Below, in pieces: positions 40,301 to 47,534 of a stretch of 64,000 bases of DNA. Under the pieces are notes generated by a model that made no database searches, had not been told where the DNA came from, and saw only the letters and a list, made by a program, of their open reading frames with translations. The stretch is taken from NCBI RefSeq assembly GCF_004571135.1, contig NZ_SPSB01000004.1:124001-188000 (forward strand), written 5' to 3'. Both the position numbers and the translations under genes were made by a program. Each line of letters begins with the position of its first letter. Position 1 is the stretch's first letter. Source of the DNA: Algoriphagus kandeliae (lineage in GTDB: Bacteria; Bacteroidota; Bacteroidia; Cytophagales; Cyclobacteriaceae).

Positions 40301-40756
40301 ATCAAACCATTGACAGGAAGTGCTTCTTTGGTCTTGTTGGCGAATAGTGTCGATCCTGGAATGGCATCCGATTTCAATGGCTATACAAGCATGAGCTTCG
40401 GGGGAAGAAATCTATTGATGGTTCCTGGAGAAGCTGCTCACTTCTCGCTTCCAGCCTATGATTTGACAGGAATTGGATCTGTAACCTTCACAGTGGCTTC
40501 TCAAGAACCAATCGAAACTCCAGTAGATTTCGAAATCCGATTGGGTAGCCCAACCGGTGAATTGATTGCTTCAGGCACTTACACACAAGGTCCAGCAGTA
40601 AAAGATCCGAATATGCCTGTGATGTATGGACAAGCTACTATCCCAATGACTGCTGAGGTAGGGAATGGAAATCAAAAGATCTACATTTTGAGCAAACCTC
40701 AAAGTGGAGAACTAGGAATGTTTATTATTGCTGGCATTACCTTCAATGCCAAGTAA
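37310..40756 (+). CDS. ThuA / PQQ-type sugar dehydrogenase / PKD / cytochrome c fusion lipoprotein
   Basis: A 1148-residue lipoprotein (lipobox SSC, about Cys26). Domains in order: ThuA-like glutamine-amidotransferase-fold domain (about 33-250, VLVFHKTAGFHHESIPDG); soluble glucose/sorbosone dehydrogenase-type beta-propeller (about 275-700, with YICCHTGGSIAFDKDGNLFLS); PKD domain (about 720-805); a c-type cytochrome domain with one haem motif CKTCH (about 887-891) and a distal Met in AMPANPN; and a C-terminal carbohydrate-binding-type sandwich (about 970-1148). It probably oxidises a sugar and passes electrons to its own haem. Such fusions are known in Bacteroidota polysaccharide users. Confidence 0.85.
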   Translation: MNTIINLKNLRALLLLFVVGALFFSSCSNKRKGNPKVLVFHKTAGFHHESIPDGIAAIEKLGAENGFEVDATEDAADINEENLEKYAAVIWLSTTGDVLDHYQEADFERYIQSGGGYVGIHAAADTEYEWGWYGKLVGGYFADHPGINDPNPNVQPGVIHKTGEKHPSVDFLPDPWERTDEWYSYKEVNPQTTKLLMLDEDSYKGGMDMGEHPIAWYHDYDGGRAFYTGGGHTKESFQEENFLKHLLAGIQYAIGDNRVLDYSKAKQKRTPEENRFTKTMLSVGEFTEPTEMTVLPNLDILIAQRRGEIILWDNEKNELSEVAKLDVYWQSGIRGVNAEEGVMGLQKDPNYAQNNYVFVYYAPAGDEEINRLSRFVFKDGVWDMSSETVILDVASDRYICCHTGGSIAFDKDGNLFLSTGDNSTPFNQNESRYTLNGYAPLDGREGRKQWDARRSSGNSNDLRGKILRIKVNEDGSYTIPKGNLYPEGTEGTRPEIYVQGNRNPYRISVDQKNGFLYWGEVGPDARADSLDVKGPKGYDEVNQARQAGNFGWPYFVGNNYAYREFNYETGETGPAFDPAGPVNNSPNNTGIKILPPAQPAFIWYPYDNSPDFPQVGTGGRNAMAGPVYYSDLYPADTRFPDYFDGKLFIYDWVRGWVKVVTMAENGDFSKMEPFMPGTKFNALIDMEMGPDGKIYVLEYGNGWFSKNIDSGLSRIDFNGGNRPPVVTEINVDKSSGVLPLTVTFTAEASDPEGDPISYTWNLGNGKTEKTDSPTLTTTFDQIGEYEVTVTPSDPSGLTSESPKALVYAGNSAPEVNIKVEGNQSFYFPGKRVSYEVTVTDEDHSTDDMSKLYVAADYIEGFDQAEADMGHKVMSEAMTGKALVQALTCKTCHKESEASIGPAYTEVAKKYRTRDRAYLMDKIKNGGGGVWGETAMPANPNIKDSDLNALIAYIFSLKGEQKPSLPAKGTLDPTMGKTPSPNGALMINASYSDDGGADIKPLTGSASLVLLANSVDPGMASDFNGYTSMSFGGRNLLMVPGEAAHFSLPAYDLTGIGSVTFTVASQEPIETPVDFEIRLGSPTGELIASGTYTQGPAVKDPNMPVMYGQATIPMTAEVGNGNQKIYILSKPQSGELGMFIIAGITFNAK

Positions 40757-40777
40757 TCCAAATTAGATTTCATATAG

Positions 40778-40808
40778 AAACCGAGTTGATTAACTCGGTT
40801 TCTTTTTT
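40778..40808 (+). terminator. terminator after the ThuA fusion gene
   Basis: A perfect 10-bp stem, AAACCGAGTT against AACTCGGTTT, with loop GATT, followed by a T-rich run. Confidence 0.88.
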
Positions 40809-40809
40809 G

Positions 40810-40989
40810 GGCTTTAACCCGGATTATGCATTAGAATCTGTAGTGATAGATCAAATCGCAATAAAATCAAGCATTTAGCGAATGAAGCATAGCACCGCTA
40901 CGGTGATTGAGCTAAATGCAGCAAAGCGATTGATTTTGAAGCGATTTGGACTCGTAATAAGAAGTCTAATGCATATTTCGGGTTTAACC
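40810..40989. repeat. 180-bp imperfect palindrome, MITE-like
   Basis: The two halves are imperfect reverse complements around a centre at 40899. Outer arms are GGCTTTAACCCG and CGGGTTTAACC. Then come TATGCATTAGA (left) and TCTAATGCATA (right), AAATCGC and GCGATTT, AAAATCAA and TTGATTTT, GCATTTAGC and GCTAAATGC. The apex is the hairpin CACCG-CTA-CGGTG (40893-40905). It lies between a terminator and the DUF2911 gene. The terminal inverted repeats and lack of coding suit a miniature element or a structured RNA. Confidence 0.8.
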
Positions 40990-41047
40990 AAACTTCTTTC
41001 AAGAAGACTAGTTTGTTTTGAAACTTATAACCCAAATCCAATAACTA

Positions 41048-41647
41048 ATGAAACACACAAAACTATTCGCATTAACCGTCTTGGTTCTATTCGCATGTAG
41101 CTTATCGGCTTTTGCTCAATTGCAAACTCCGGCTTTGAGCCCTGCCGCTTCTGTCTCACAAGTAGTGGGATTCACCAAAATCAGCATCGACTATTCATCC
41201 CCTGCTGTCCGAGGGAGACAGATTTTTGGAGATATTGAAAAATGGGATGTGACTTGGAGAGCGGGAGCCAATCTTCAGACTACCATTGAGCTTAGCACCG
41301 ACGTTTCAATTGCTGGAAAAAACGTACGGGCCGGAAAGTATTCTATTTTTATGACCCCTACTGAGAGCGGTGACTGGACAGTTCATATCAATAGTAAGGG
41401 AGTTTGGATCTATAACTATATGAAAGATGGAAAAATCGATGAGGAAGCCCTAGCAAAAGATGACCTGGTGTCTTTCAAGGCGACAACCGAAAGAGGTGGA
41501 AATACCGAGCGTTTGGTTTACACCATTTCAGCCAATGACAACAAAACCGCGCTTGTAACTATGGCTTGGGAATCTATCAAAGTCACCTTCCCTATCGATA
41601 CACAAGTAGATCAAAAAATGGAGCAGTTTAAAAGCCAATTGAACTAA
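41048..41647 (+). CDS. DUF2911 exported protein
   Basis: A 199-residue secreted protein with a signal peptide (hydrophobic 6-22, ending SAFAQ). DUF2911 hallmarks: VGFTKISIDYSSPAVRGRQIFG near the N-terminus, WRAGANLQTTIELSTDV in the middle, and AGKYSIFMTPTESGDWTVHIN. The function is unknown; the family is common in Bacteroidota. It ends at a hairpin terminator. Confidence 0.88.
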   Translation: MKHTKLFALTVLVLFACSLSAFAQLQTPALSPAASVSQVVGFTKISIDYSSPAVRGRQIFGDIEKWDVTWRAGANLQTTIELSTDVSIAGKNVRAGKYSIFMTPTESGDWTVHINSKGVWIYNYMKDGKIDEEALAKDDLVSFKATTERGGNTERLVYTISANDNKTALVTMAWESIKVTFPIDTQVDQKMEQFKSQLN

Positions 41648-41668
41648 TTAAACTACCCTAAATCCTAA

Positions 41669-41700
41669 AATCCCATTTGATAACAAGTGGGATTTTTTGT
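41669..41700 (+). terminator. terminator after DUF2911 gene
   Basis: Arms AATCCCATTTG (41669-41679) and CAAGTGGGATT (41684-41694), loop ATAA, then a run of T. Confidence 0.88.
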
Positions 41701-41751
41701 TTTTTAACCCCTTCTTTCCATAGATTTACAATACATCTTTTTTCTATCCTC

Positions 41752-42594
41752 ATGTCACCTATTATCAGCCCAACTGAATTGCTCCAACTTTCTCAAAAAG
41801 AGAATTTTGTATTAGTGGACGCCAGAAACAGCCAAAATCCAAAAGAAGTCTATGAAAACGGTCATTTGAAAGGAGCTGTATTTGTAGATCCCAATTTGGA
41901 ATTGGCAGACATCAAGGAAAACTTGGCAGTTGGAGGCCGTCATCCCCTTCCTGCTGTTCAGGATTTTTGTAATGTCTTGGGAAAATTGGGGATAGACCCG
42001 CATTCGCATGTGGTTGTTTATGATGATCAGAACGGAGCCAATTCAGCGGCCCGGTTTTGGTGGATGCTACGAGCATTGGGACATAAAAAAATTCAAGTAT
42101 TGGAAGGTGGAATTCAGGCAGCGGAGGAAGTAGGATATTCATTTGAAAAAGGTAAATCCCAGCCAAAACCTAAACCTACTTACCCGGCAACAAAATGGGA
42201 CTTACCTATTGCCTCAATGGAGGAGGTTGAGGAAAAAGCTGGAAAAGCAGGGAGTTTCATCATTGATGTTCGGTCAGCTGAGCGATACCGAGGCGAGCAG
42301 GAACCCATTGATTTGATCGCGGGACACATACCAGGAGCTATCAATATTCCTTTGACTCAAAATATGGATGATTCAGGTTATTTTTTAAAGCCTGAAAAAC
42401 TTCGACAGCTATATCAGGAGGTTTTAGGCAATACTCCTCAAGAAAACATCATTGTGCATTGTGGTTCGGGGGTATCGGCTTGCCATACTCTTTTAGCCAT
42501 GGACTTAGCAGGTTTGGAAATCCCCAAACTCTATGTAGGTTCCTGGAGTGAGTGGAGTCGGAATGATAAGCCCATAGGAAAAGGCTCAGCTTAA
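41752..42594 (+). CDS. two-domain rhodanese-type sulfurtransferase
   Basis: Transfers sulfur from thiosulfate or 3-mercaptopyruvate. The 280-residue protein has two rhodanese domains: an inactive first one (LVDARNSQNPKEVYENGHLKGA) and a catalytic second one with loop CGSGVSA (IVHCGSGVSACHTLLAM), close to the SseA class. The frame is open to 41677, but the ATG at 41752 gives the usual N-terminus, outside the upstream terminator. It is 4 bases before the PAQR gene, so the two are probably co-transcribed. Confidence 0.9.
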   Translation: MSPIISPTELLQLSQKENFVLVDARNSQNPKEVYENGHLKGAVFVDPNLELADIKENLAVGGRHPLPAVQDFCNVLGKLGIDPHSHVVVYDDQNGANSAARFWWMLRALGHKKIQVLEGGIQAAEEVGYSFEKGKSQPKPKPTYPATKWDLPIASMEEVEEKAGKAGSFIIDVRSAERYRGEQEPIDLIAGHIPGAINIPLTQNMDDSGYFLKPEKLRQLYQEVLGNTPQENIIVHCGSGVSACHTLLAMDLAGLEIPKLYVGSWSEWSRNDKPIGKGSA

Positions 42595-42598
42595 TTTT

Positions 42599-43243
42599 AT
42601 GACTCCATCCAATAAAAAAAGGCCACAAACCGCACAAGAAGAACGAGCCAATACCCTGTCTCATGGATTCGGTTTGGCTTTAGCTTTGGCAGGTATCCCA
42701 TTCTTAATTCAAAAATCTTGGAACTTAGATTCTACAGGAATCTTCCTAGCTGTCCTAGCTTTTTGCTTGGGAGTGCTGATGGTCTATAGCTTCTCTACGG
42801 CATACCATGCCGCAGTCAATCCAAGCCTGAAATCCAAGCTTCAAGTATGGGATCACATTTCAATTTATTTCCTAATAGCTGGGACCTATTCTCCGATGGT
42901 TTTGACTATTCTCCAACCCAAGCAAGCCCTGATCATCCTATCAATTATTTGGGGCTCTGTGCTAATTGGAACCTTCTTTAAGATCTTTTTTACCGGAAAA
43001 TTCAAAACCTTATCCGTCGTTATCTACTTGACCATGGGTTGGTTGGCTGTCTTTTTCATCCAAGATGTAATCAACCAACTGAGCATTCAAAGTCTTTTCT
43101 GGATTGCAGCAGGAGGTTTATCATACACCATTGGCGTCTACTTTTATGTAAAAAGCCAAAAACCCTTTTATCATGCCATTTGGCATCTATTTGTTTTGGG
43201 AGGAACAGTCTCCCATTTTATAGCGATTTTGGAACTACTTTGA
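42599..43243 (+). CDS. PAQR/hemolysin III family membrane protein
   Basis: A seven-helix integral membrane protein of 214 residues. Family metal-site residues are visible: ANTLSHGFGLALALAGI, YSFSTAYHA, and the C-terminal HAIWHLFVLGGTVSHF. Bacterial members affect membrane fluidity, and some are called hemolysin III, but a toxin role is doubtful. It starts 4 bases after the rhodanese gene. Confidence 0.9.
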   Translation: MTPSNKKRPQTAQEERANTLSHGFGLALALAGIPFLIQKSWNLDSTGIFLAVLAFCLGVLMVYSFSTAYHAAVNPSLKSKLQVWDHISIYFLIAGTYSPMVLTILQPKQALIILSIIWGSVLIGTFFKIFFTGKFKTLSVVIYLTMGWLAVFFIQDVINQLSIQSLFWIAAGGLSYTIGVYFYVKSQKPFYHAIWHLFVLGGTVSHFIAILELL

Positions 43244-43334
43244 TTAAGTAATTTCTATAAGCTCCCTTTCCTCTTAATCCTGTATTCTCCCTTTTCAAGA
43301 CATTTTTTTAAATTGGAAGGATACACCCAGAATA

Positions 43335-44441
43335 ATGACGACGAGCATTTCCCCTTCTCCCACCCAAAGACTTGTTTCCTTAGACGTTTATCGTGGTTTA
43401 ACCATGTTCTTGTTAGTTGCCGAGGCGGCTTGGGTTTATGAAGCTTTTCTAGAACTTTTCCCTGAGGGAAATTCCCTTCAATCCTTTTTTATTCAATTCA
43501 CTCATCACGAGTGGAATGGTTTGCGCTTTTGGGATTTGATCCAGCCATTTTTCATGTTTATAGTCGGTGTAGCCATGCCATTTTCTCTCAATAAGCGAAT
43601 GGCATTAGCAGAAAACCATAGCCATATCACCCTCCACATCCTCAAGCGAAGTCTCATTTTATTTTTGTTTGGAACGGGATTGCACTGCGTCTATGCCGGA
43701 AAAATGGTGTTTGAACTTTGGAATGTATTGACCCAACTCTCATTTACCATTTTGGTCACTTACTTCCTTTTGGATAAAGGCTGGAAAGTCCAATTAGGTG
43801 TCTCATTAGGTCTTTTGGCCTTAACGGAAATTTTATATCGAAGCTATAATCCTGAAGTTCCTTTTGAGCATGGAAGCAATTTCGGCAACTACACCGATAT
43901 GCTATTGATGGGCAAAATCAACAAGGGTGGATGGGTAGCAATCAATTGTATTCCTACAGCCGCTCATACTATTTGGGGAGCTATTTGTGGTAACTTTTTA
44001 CTTTCCAACAAATCCGCCAATTCCAAAATCAAAATCTTTATAATCGCTGGTTTCATAGGGCTAATCATTGGATATGGACTGGATTGGACTGGCATCACCC
44101 CAATCATTAAGCGAATCAGTACGACTGCCTTTGTCTTTGCATCCGGTGGATGGGCTTTACTCGCTTTGGCATTCTTCTACTGGTGGATTGATGTCAAAAA
44201 CCGCCGAAAAGGAATCTTCCCTTTTCTAATTGTAGGCATGAATTCCATTTTCATCTACCTTTTTGCAGAAATGCTTGGGAGATGGATGAATAAAACAGTT
44301 GGGATTTTTACTACTGGCGTATTTTCTTGGATGGGAGTTGGAGAGCACGGTCTAGGCCTAATTGCTGCCCTAGGTGCATTGGCAGCTATGTGGGGGTTGT
44401 GCTACTTCCTTTACCGAAAAGGAATTTTCTTCAGGATTTAA
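43335..44441 (+). CDS. HGSNAT/DUF5009-like membrane acyltransferase
   Basis: A 368-residue protein with about ten membrane helices. The N-terminus RLVSLDVYRGLTMFLLV and the first-loop IQPFFMFIVGVAMPFSL segment are the signature of heparan-alpha-glucosaminide N-acetyltransferase-like proteins (DUF5009). These move acetyl groups across the membrane onto amino sugars. The bacterial substrate is unknown. It stands alone, 92 bases after the PAQR gene. Confidence 0.85.
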   Translation: MTTSISPSPTQRLVSLDVYRGLTMFLLVAEAAWVYEAFLELFPEGNSLQSFFIQFTHHEWNGLRFWDLIQPFFMFIVGVAMPFSLNKRMALAENHSHITLHILKRSLILFLFGTGLHCVYAGKMVFELWNVLTQLSFTILVTYFLLDKGWKVQLGVSLGLLALTEILYRSYNPEVPFEHGSNFGNYTDMLLMGKINKGGWVAINCIPTAAHTIWGAICGNFLLSNKSANSKIKIFIIAGFIGLIIGYGLDWTGITPIIKRISTTAFVFASGGWALLALAFFYWWIDVKNRRKGIFPFLIVGMNSIFIYLFAEMLGRWMNKTVGIFTTGVFSWMGVGEHGLGLIAALGALAAMWGLCYFLYRKGIFFRI

Positions 44442-44606
44442 ATCTTGGCTTCGAAGTCACCAACTAGCTTTTTGAAAAATAAGTCTAGGTATCGAGCGAA
44501 AAAGTCAATATTTTAAATCTTGATCAATCTTATGTATGAGGAAATCAATCTAATTCATCCTCATTAAGTTTTTTCATTAAAAAATTTTCACATCAACTTT
44601 CTAAAA

Positions 44607-45266
44607 ATGTCCAATGTAATTCCTAGTGGCTGGTTTAAGACTTATTCAGAAACTCAGCTACTTCTTCAAGATGGCACATCCATCACCCAATCATTTGTCC
44701 AAGATATTCATCAACTCAATCCTAATTTGACGTTTGATGAAAAGGTCATCATCAATACAACCCCAGCCTTGGTTTTTTTTGATCCTGCTACCAAAACCGT
44801 CAATCTTCCTTTTTATGATCAGCTAAGCAAGGATTCAGTCGGTTTCTTTCAACAAATGGGAGGTTCAGAAGCTGAAGGAAAACGCCTTTTCGGACTGTTT
44901 TTCAATGGATTTTATCTCGCACACGAACTGGGACATGGGGTTCAGTTTTTTGTAAAAGGAGATGAAAAAGGATCCTACAAAAATGAATTGTTTGCCAATC
45001 AAGTGGGAATGCAATGGTGGAGAAAGCATGGTGCCGATTCTGAACTTTCTGCATGCTACAAATTTGCACAGCATATTATCTCCATTTTACCGAATCCTGT
45101 TCCAAAAGGAATGACAGTCGAAGAATATTTTGACAAAAACTACAATACCGTTTCAAACAATCCCTATATCTACGGATTCATGCAGTTTCATCAGTTTATA
45201 CAAACTCACGACGATGCGACACTACCAGCCTTTGATGACTTAATCAGAGCTTATATGAACTCTTAA
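44607..45266 (+). CDS. putative zincin-like metalloprotein with HELGH motif
   Basis: No named family recognised. The 219-residue protein lacks a signal peptide. In the middle it has LAHELGHGVQF, giving the zinc-binding HExxH with His106, Glu107 and His110. A third acidic ligand probably comes from NELFANQ (Glu127), a spacing like gluzincins such as ImmA or M48. The rest is helical, ending FMQFHQFIQTHDDATLPAFDDLI. It may be a cytosolic metallopeptidase. It is convergent with the proline iminopeptidase-like gene. Confidence 0.55.
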   Translation: MSNVIPSGWFKTYSETQLLLQDGTSITQSFVQDIHQLNPNLTFDEKVIINTTPALVFFDPATKTVNLPFYDQLSKDSVGFFQQMGGSEAEGKRLFGLFFNGFYLAHELGHGVQFFVKGDEKGSYKNELFANQVGMQWWRKHGADSELSACYKFAQHIISILPNPVPKGMTVEEYFDKNYNTVSNNPYIYGFMQFHQFIQTHDDATLPAFDDLIRAYMNS

Positions 45267-45295
45267 CCCTGATTGCTATTTAAGATTAACTGCCA

Positions 45296-46327
45296 TTAAA
45301 ACTCAGCAGAATCCACATCTTTGATAAACTGAATCACACCCGGGAAAAAGTGTTCGGGATCATCGTATTGGCTCAAATGGCTACCATTTGGACACAATAG
45401 AAAACGACCATTTGCCACTTCCTTTGACATCCATTCCATGTGTGCAGGGTCCATGGTATCATGCGTAGCTCCCACTACCAAAGTCGGAACAGTGATATCT
45501 TTTAATTGATCTCGAACATCCCAGCCTTTTAAGCTAGCTCCTGGCGTGATCCCAAATTCGCTATGACCCTGCATATACACATATACATTAGGATTCACCA
45601 ATTCCATCATCTTATTAATTTCCTCTGGCCATTCCGAAGGGTTCATTCTCAAAAAGTGATAGGGATAATGGTGCTCTGAAAGAAGCTCCATATATCTGGG
45701 ATTTTCAAAATCCCCATTCTTTTCGATTTCCATCAGTTCGGCAAATACCTCCTCCGGCATTTGAGGGCCTAATACCTCCTTAGCATAATTTTCATACTCA
45801 TCCAAGCTGGACATCATGTTACAAATAATAAGGCCTTTGAGGTTTTCCTGATGCTTAAATGCATATTCCATTCCTAACATACCACCCCAAGATTGTCCTA
45901 AAAGGTAAAAGTTGTCCTTATTCAAACCCAAAGCTTGTCTAACCTGCTCCACTTCATCCACAAATCGTTCAATCGTCCAAAGTGAAGAATCATCGGGCTG
46001 ATCTGAACGAGCAGAACCCAATTGATCATACCAAATGAACTCAATGCCTTCTTCAGGAAAGTAATCTTTAAAATTACCATACTGCAAATGAGACATCCCC
46101 GGTCCTCCATGAAGCAGGAGTACTTTCATGCTTGGATTCTCTCCTATTCGCTGCGTCCAAACCTTAAATTCTCCAGAAGGAGTTTTAATAGGAATCATCT
46201 GAACCTGCTCCTCCAAAACCGATGAAGAGCTTTGATCAACAGCTTCCAGATCTTCTGATTTGTTCGATGGTCCACAGGATACAATAACGACCGCAAGGAT
46301 CAAATAGAGGAAGAAATAATTTCTCAT
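45296..46327 (-). CDS. proline iminopeptidase-like alpha/beta hydrolase lipoprotein
   Basis: The 343-residue lipoprotein (signal, lipobox VSC) has an alpha/beta-hydrolase fold. Seen: the oxyanion loop HGGPGMSHLQY, nucleophile Ser in LLGQSWGGMLGMEYA, Asp in ATHDTMDP and His in NGSHLSQYDDPE. These match S33 proline iminopeptidases or tricorn-type cleavage factors. It probably trims N-terminal residues from peptides at the cell envelope. It is monocistronic. Confidence 0.88.
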   Translation of the reverse strand: MRNYFFLYLILAVVIVSCGPSNKSEDLEAVDQSSSSVLEEQVQMIPIKTPSGEFKVWTQRIGENPSMKVLLLHGGPGMSHLQYGNFKDYFPEEGIEFIWYDQLGSARSDQPDDSSLWTIERFVDEVEQVRQALGLNKDNFYLLGQSWGGMLGMEYAFKHQENLKGLIICNMMSSLDEYENYAKEVLGPQMPEEVFAELMEIEKNGDFENPRYMELLSEHHYPYHFLRMNPSEWPEEINKMMELVNPNVYVYMQGHSEFGITPGASLKGWDVRDQLKDITVPTLVVGATHDTMDPAHMEWMSKEVANGRFLLCPNGSHLSQYDDPEHFFPGVIQFIKDVDSAEF

Positions 46328-46450
46328 AAGCTTTAGAATTTCACCTGAAATTAGCTGAAAGAGACTTTTTTACAAATGAGTCTTTGATTTTTGATTTGCT
46401 CTATCCAAAAATCCAAAACCATGAATATCTTCGCTTGAATTTAATCCAGC

Positions 46451-47368
46451 ATGATTCAAGCCACCTCCTATCAGAAAGTTCCGGGGATTCTCATGGCGCT
46501 TTCTTCTGCGGTTTTTTGGGGAATATCAGGAACCTGTGCCCAGTATCTTTTTGAGCAAAAAAACCTAGATCCTGCTTGGTTGGTCACTTGGAGAATGATT
46601 TTAGGCGGACTGATTTTGATTTTATTTTCCTTCACCCAAGAAAAAAAAGCCGCTCTGTCAGTATGGAGAAAACCCGAGGACATTCTTCAGATTTTGCTTT
46701 TCGGAATTGTAGGAATGGTGGCTGTACAGTTTACTTACTTCTACAGCATTTCCCTTTCCAACGCAGCCACAGCGACCATTCTCCAATACATAGGCCCTGT
46801 ATTTGTGGTAGGTTTTTATGCTATTAAAAACAGAAAATGGCCTATTCTTGCTGAATATGGAGCCTTGATTTTAGCCTTATCTGGCACATTTTTATTAGTC
46901 ACCCATGGTTCCCTGGAAGTCTTGGTAATTTCCAAAGAAGCTTTGTTTTGGGGCATTCTATCCGCCCTTGCCTTGGCCTTTTACACGATACAGCCTGTGG
47001 GACTTTTACGAACTTTCTCTCCAGCAGCTATTACAGGTTGGGGAATGTTGATTGGAGGTGTTTCATTTTCCCTGATAACACAGCCTTGGACTATTTCTGG
47101 CACATGGGATTCAGGAACATTTTTGGCTTTTGGTTATATCATTCTGTTTGGCACCGTCCTGGCCTTTTATTTCTTTTTGCGATCTGTCTCGATTATCGGA
47201 GCGACTACGGCAAGTTTACTTTGTAGCGTGGAACCACTATCGGCAGCTCTGACGGCAGTTTTTTGGTTGAAGGTCAGTTTCTTGGGAATGGATTGGATTG
47301 GGACTATTCTTATCCTAATCACCGTAGGCTTATTGACTTGGAGTAAAAAGGAAAAGCAGGCAATCTAG
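46451..47368 (+). CDS. EamA-family (DMT) transporter
   Basis: A 305-residue inner-membrane protein with ten hydrophobic helices arranged as two EamA repeats (first ends near residue 145, second with FLRSVSIIGATTASLLCSVEPLSAALTA). The N-terminus has MALSSAVFWGISGTCAQYLF. The substrate cannot be read; related proteins export metabolites or amino acids. It is divergent from the hydrolase gene. Confidence 0.88.
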   Translation: MIQATSYQKVPGILMALSSAVFWGISGTCAQYLFEQKNLDPAWLVTWRMILGGLILILFSFTQEKKAALSVWRKPEDILQILLFGIVGMVAVQFTYFYSISLSNAATATILQYIGPVFVVGFYAIKNRKWPILAEYGALILALSGTFLLVTHGSLEVLVISKEALFWGILSALALAFYTIQPVGLLRTFSPAAITGWGMLIGGVSFSLITQPWTISGTWDSGTFLAFGYIILFGTVLAFYFFLRSVSIIGATTASLLCSVEPLSAALTAVFWLKVSFLGMDWIGTILILITVGLLTWSKKEKQAI

Positions 47369-47534
47369 AGTAGCTTATTTTTTTGGACAAAACATAGTAC
47401 CGACCCCGCTTACATAAAAAACTCTTATTCAGAAAACCCTTTTTGGAAACTCAGGTTTAATTCCCTGTTGGTCAATTTCAGACCGCTAATATAAATCCCA
47501 TTCTACTCCAGGAGAGTAAGCCTAATTTTGCACT

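Noticed and set aside
40882-41100. 72-codon frame over the palindrome and into DUF2911
   Set aside because: It arises from the palindrome and the shifted frame of the DUF2911 start; no protein features.
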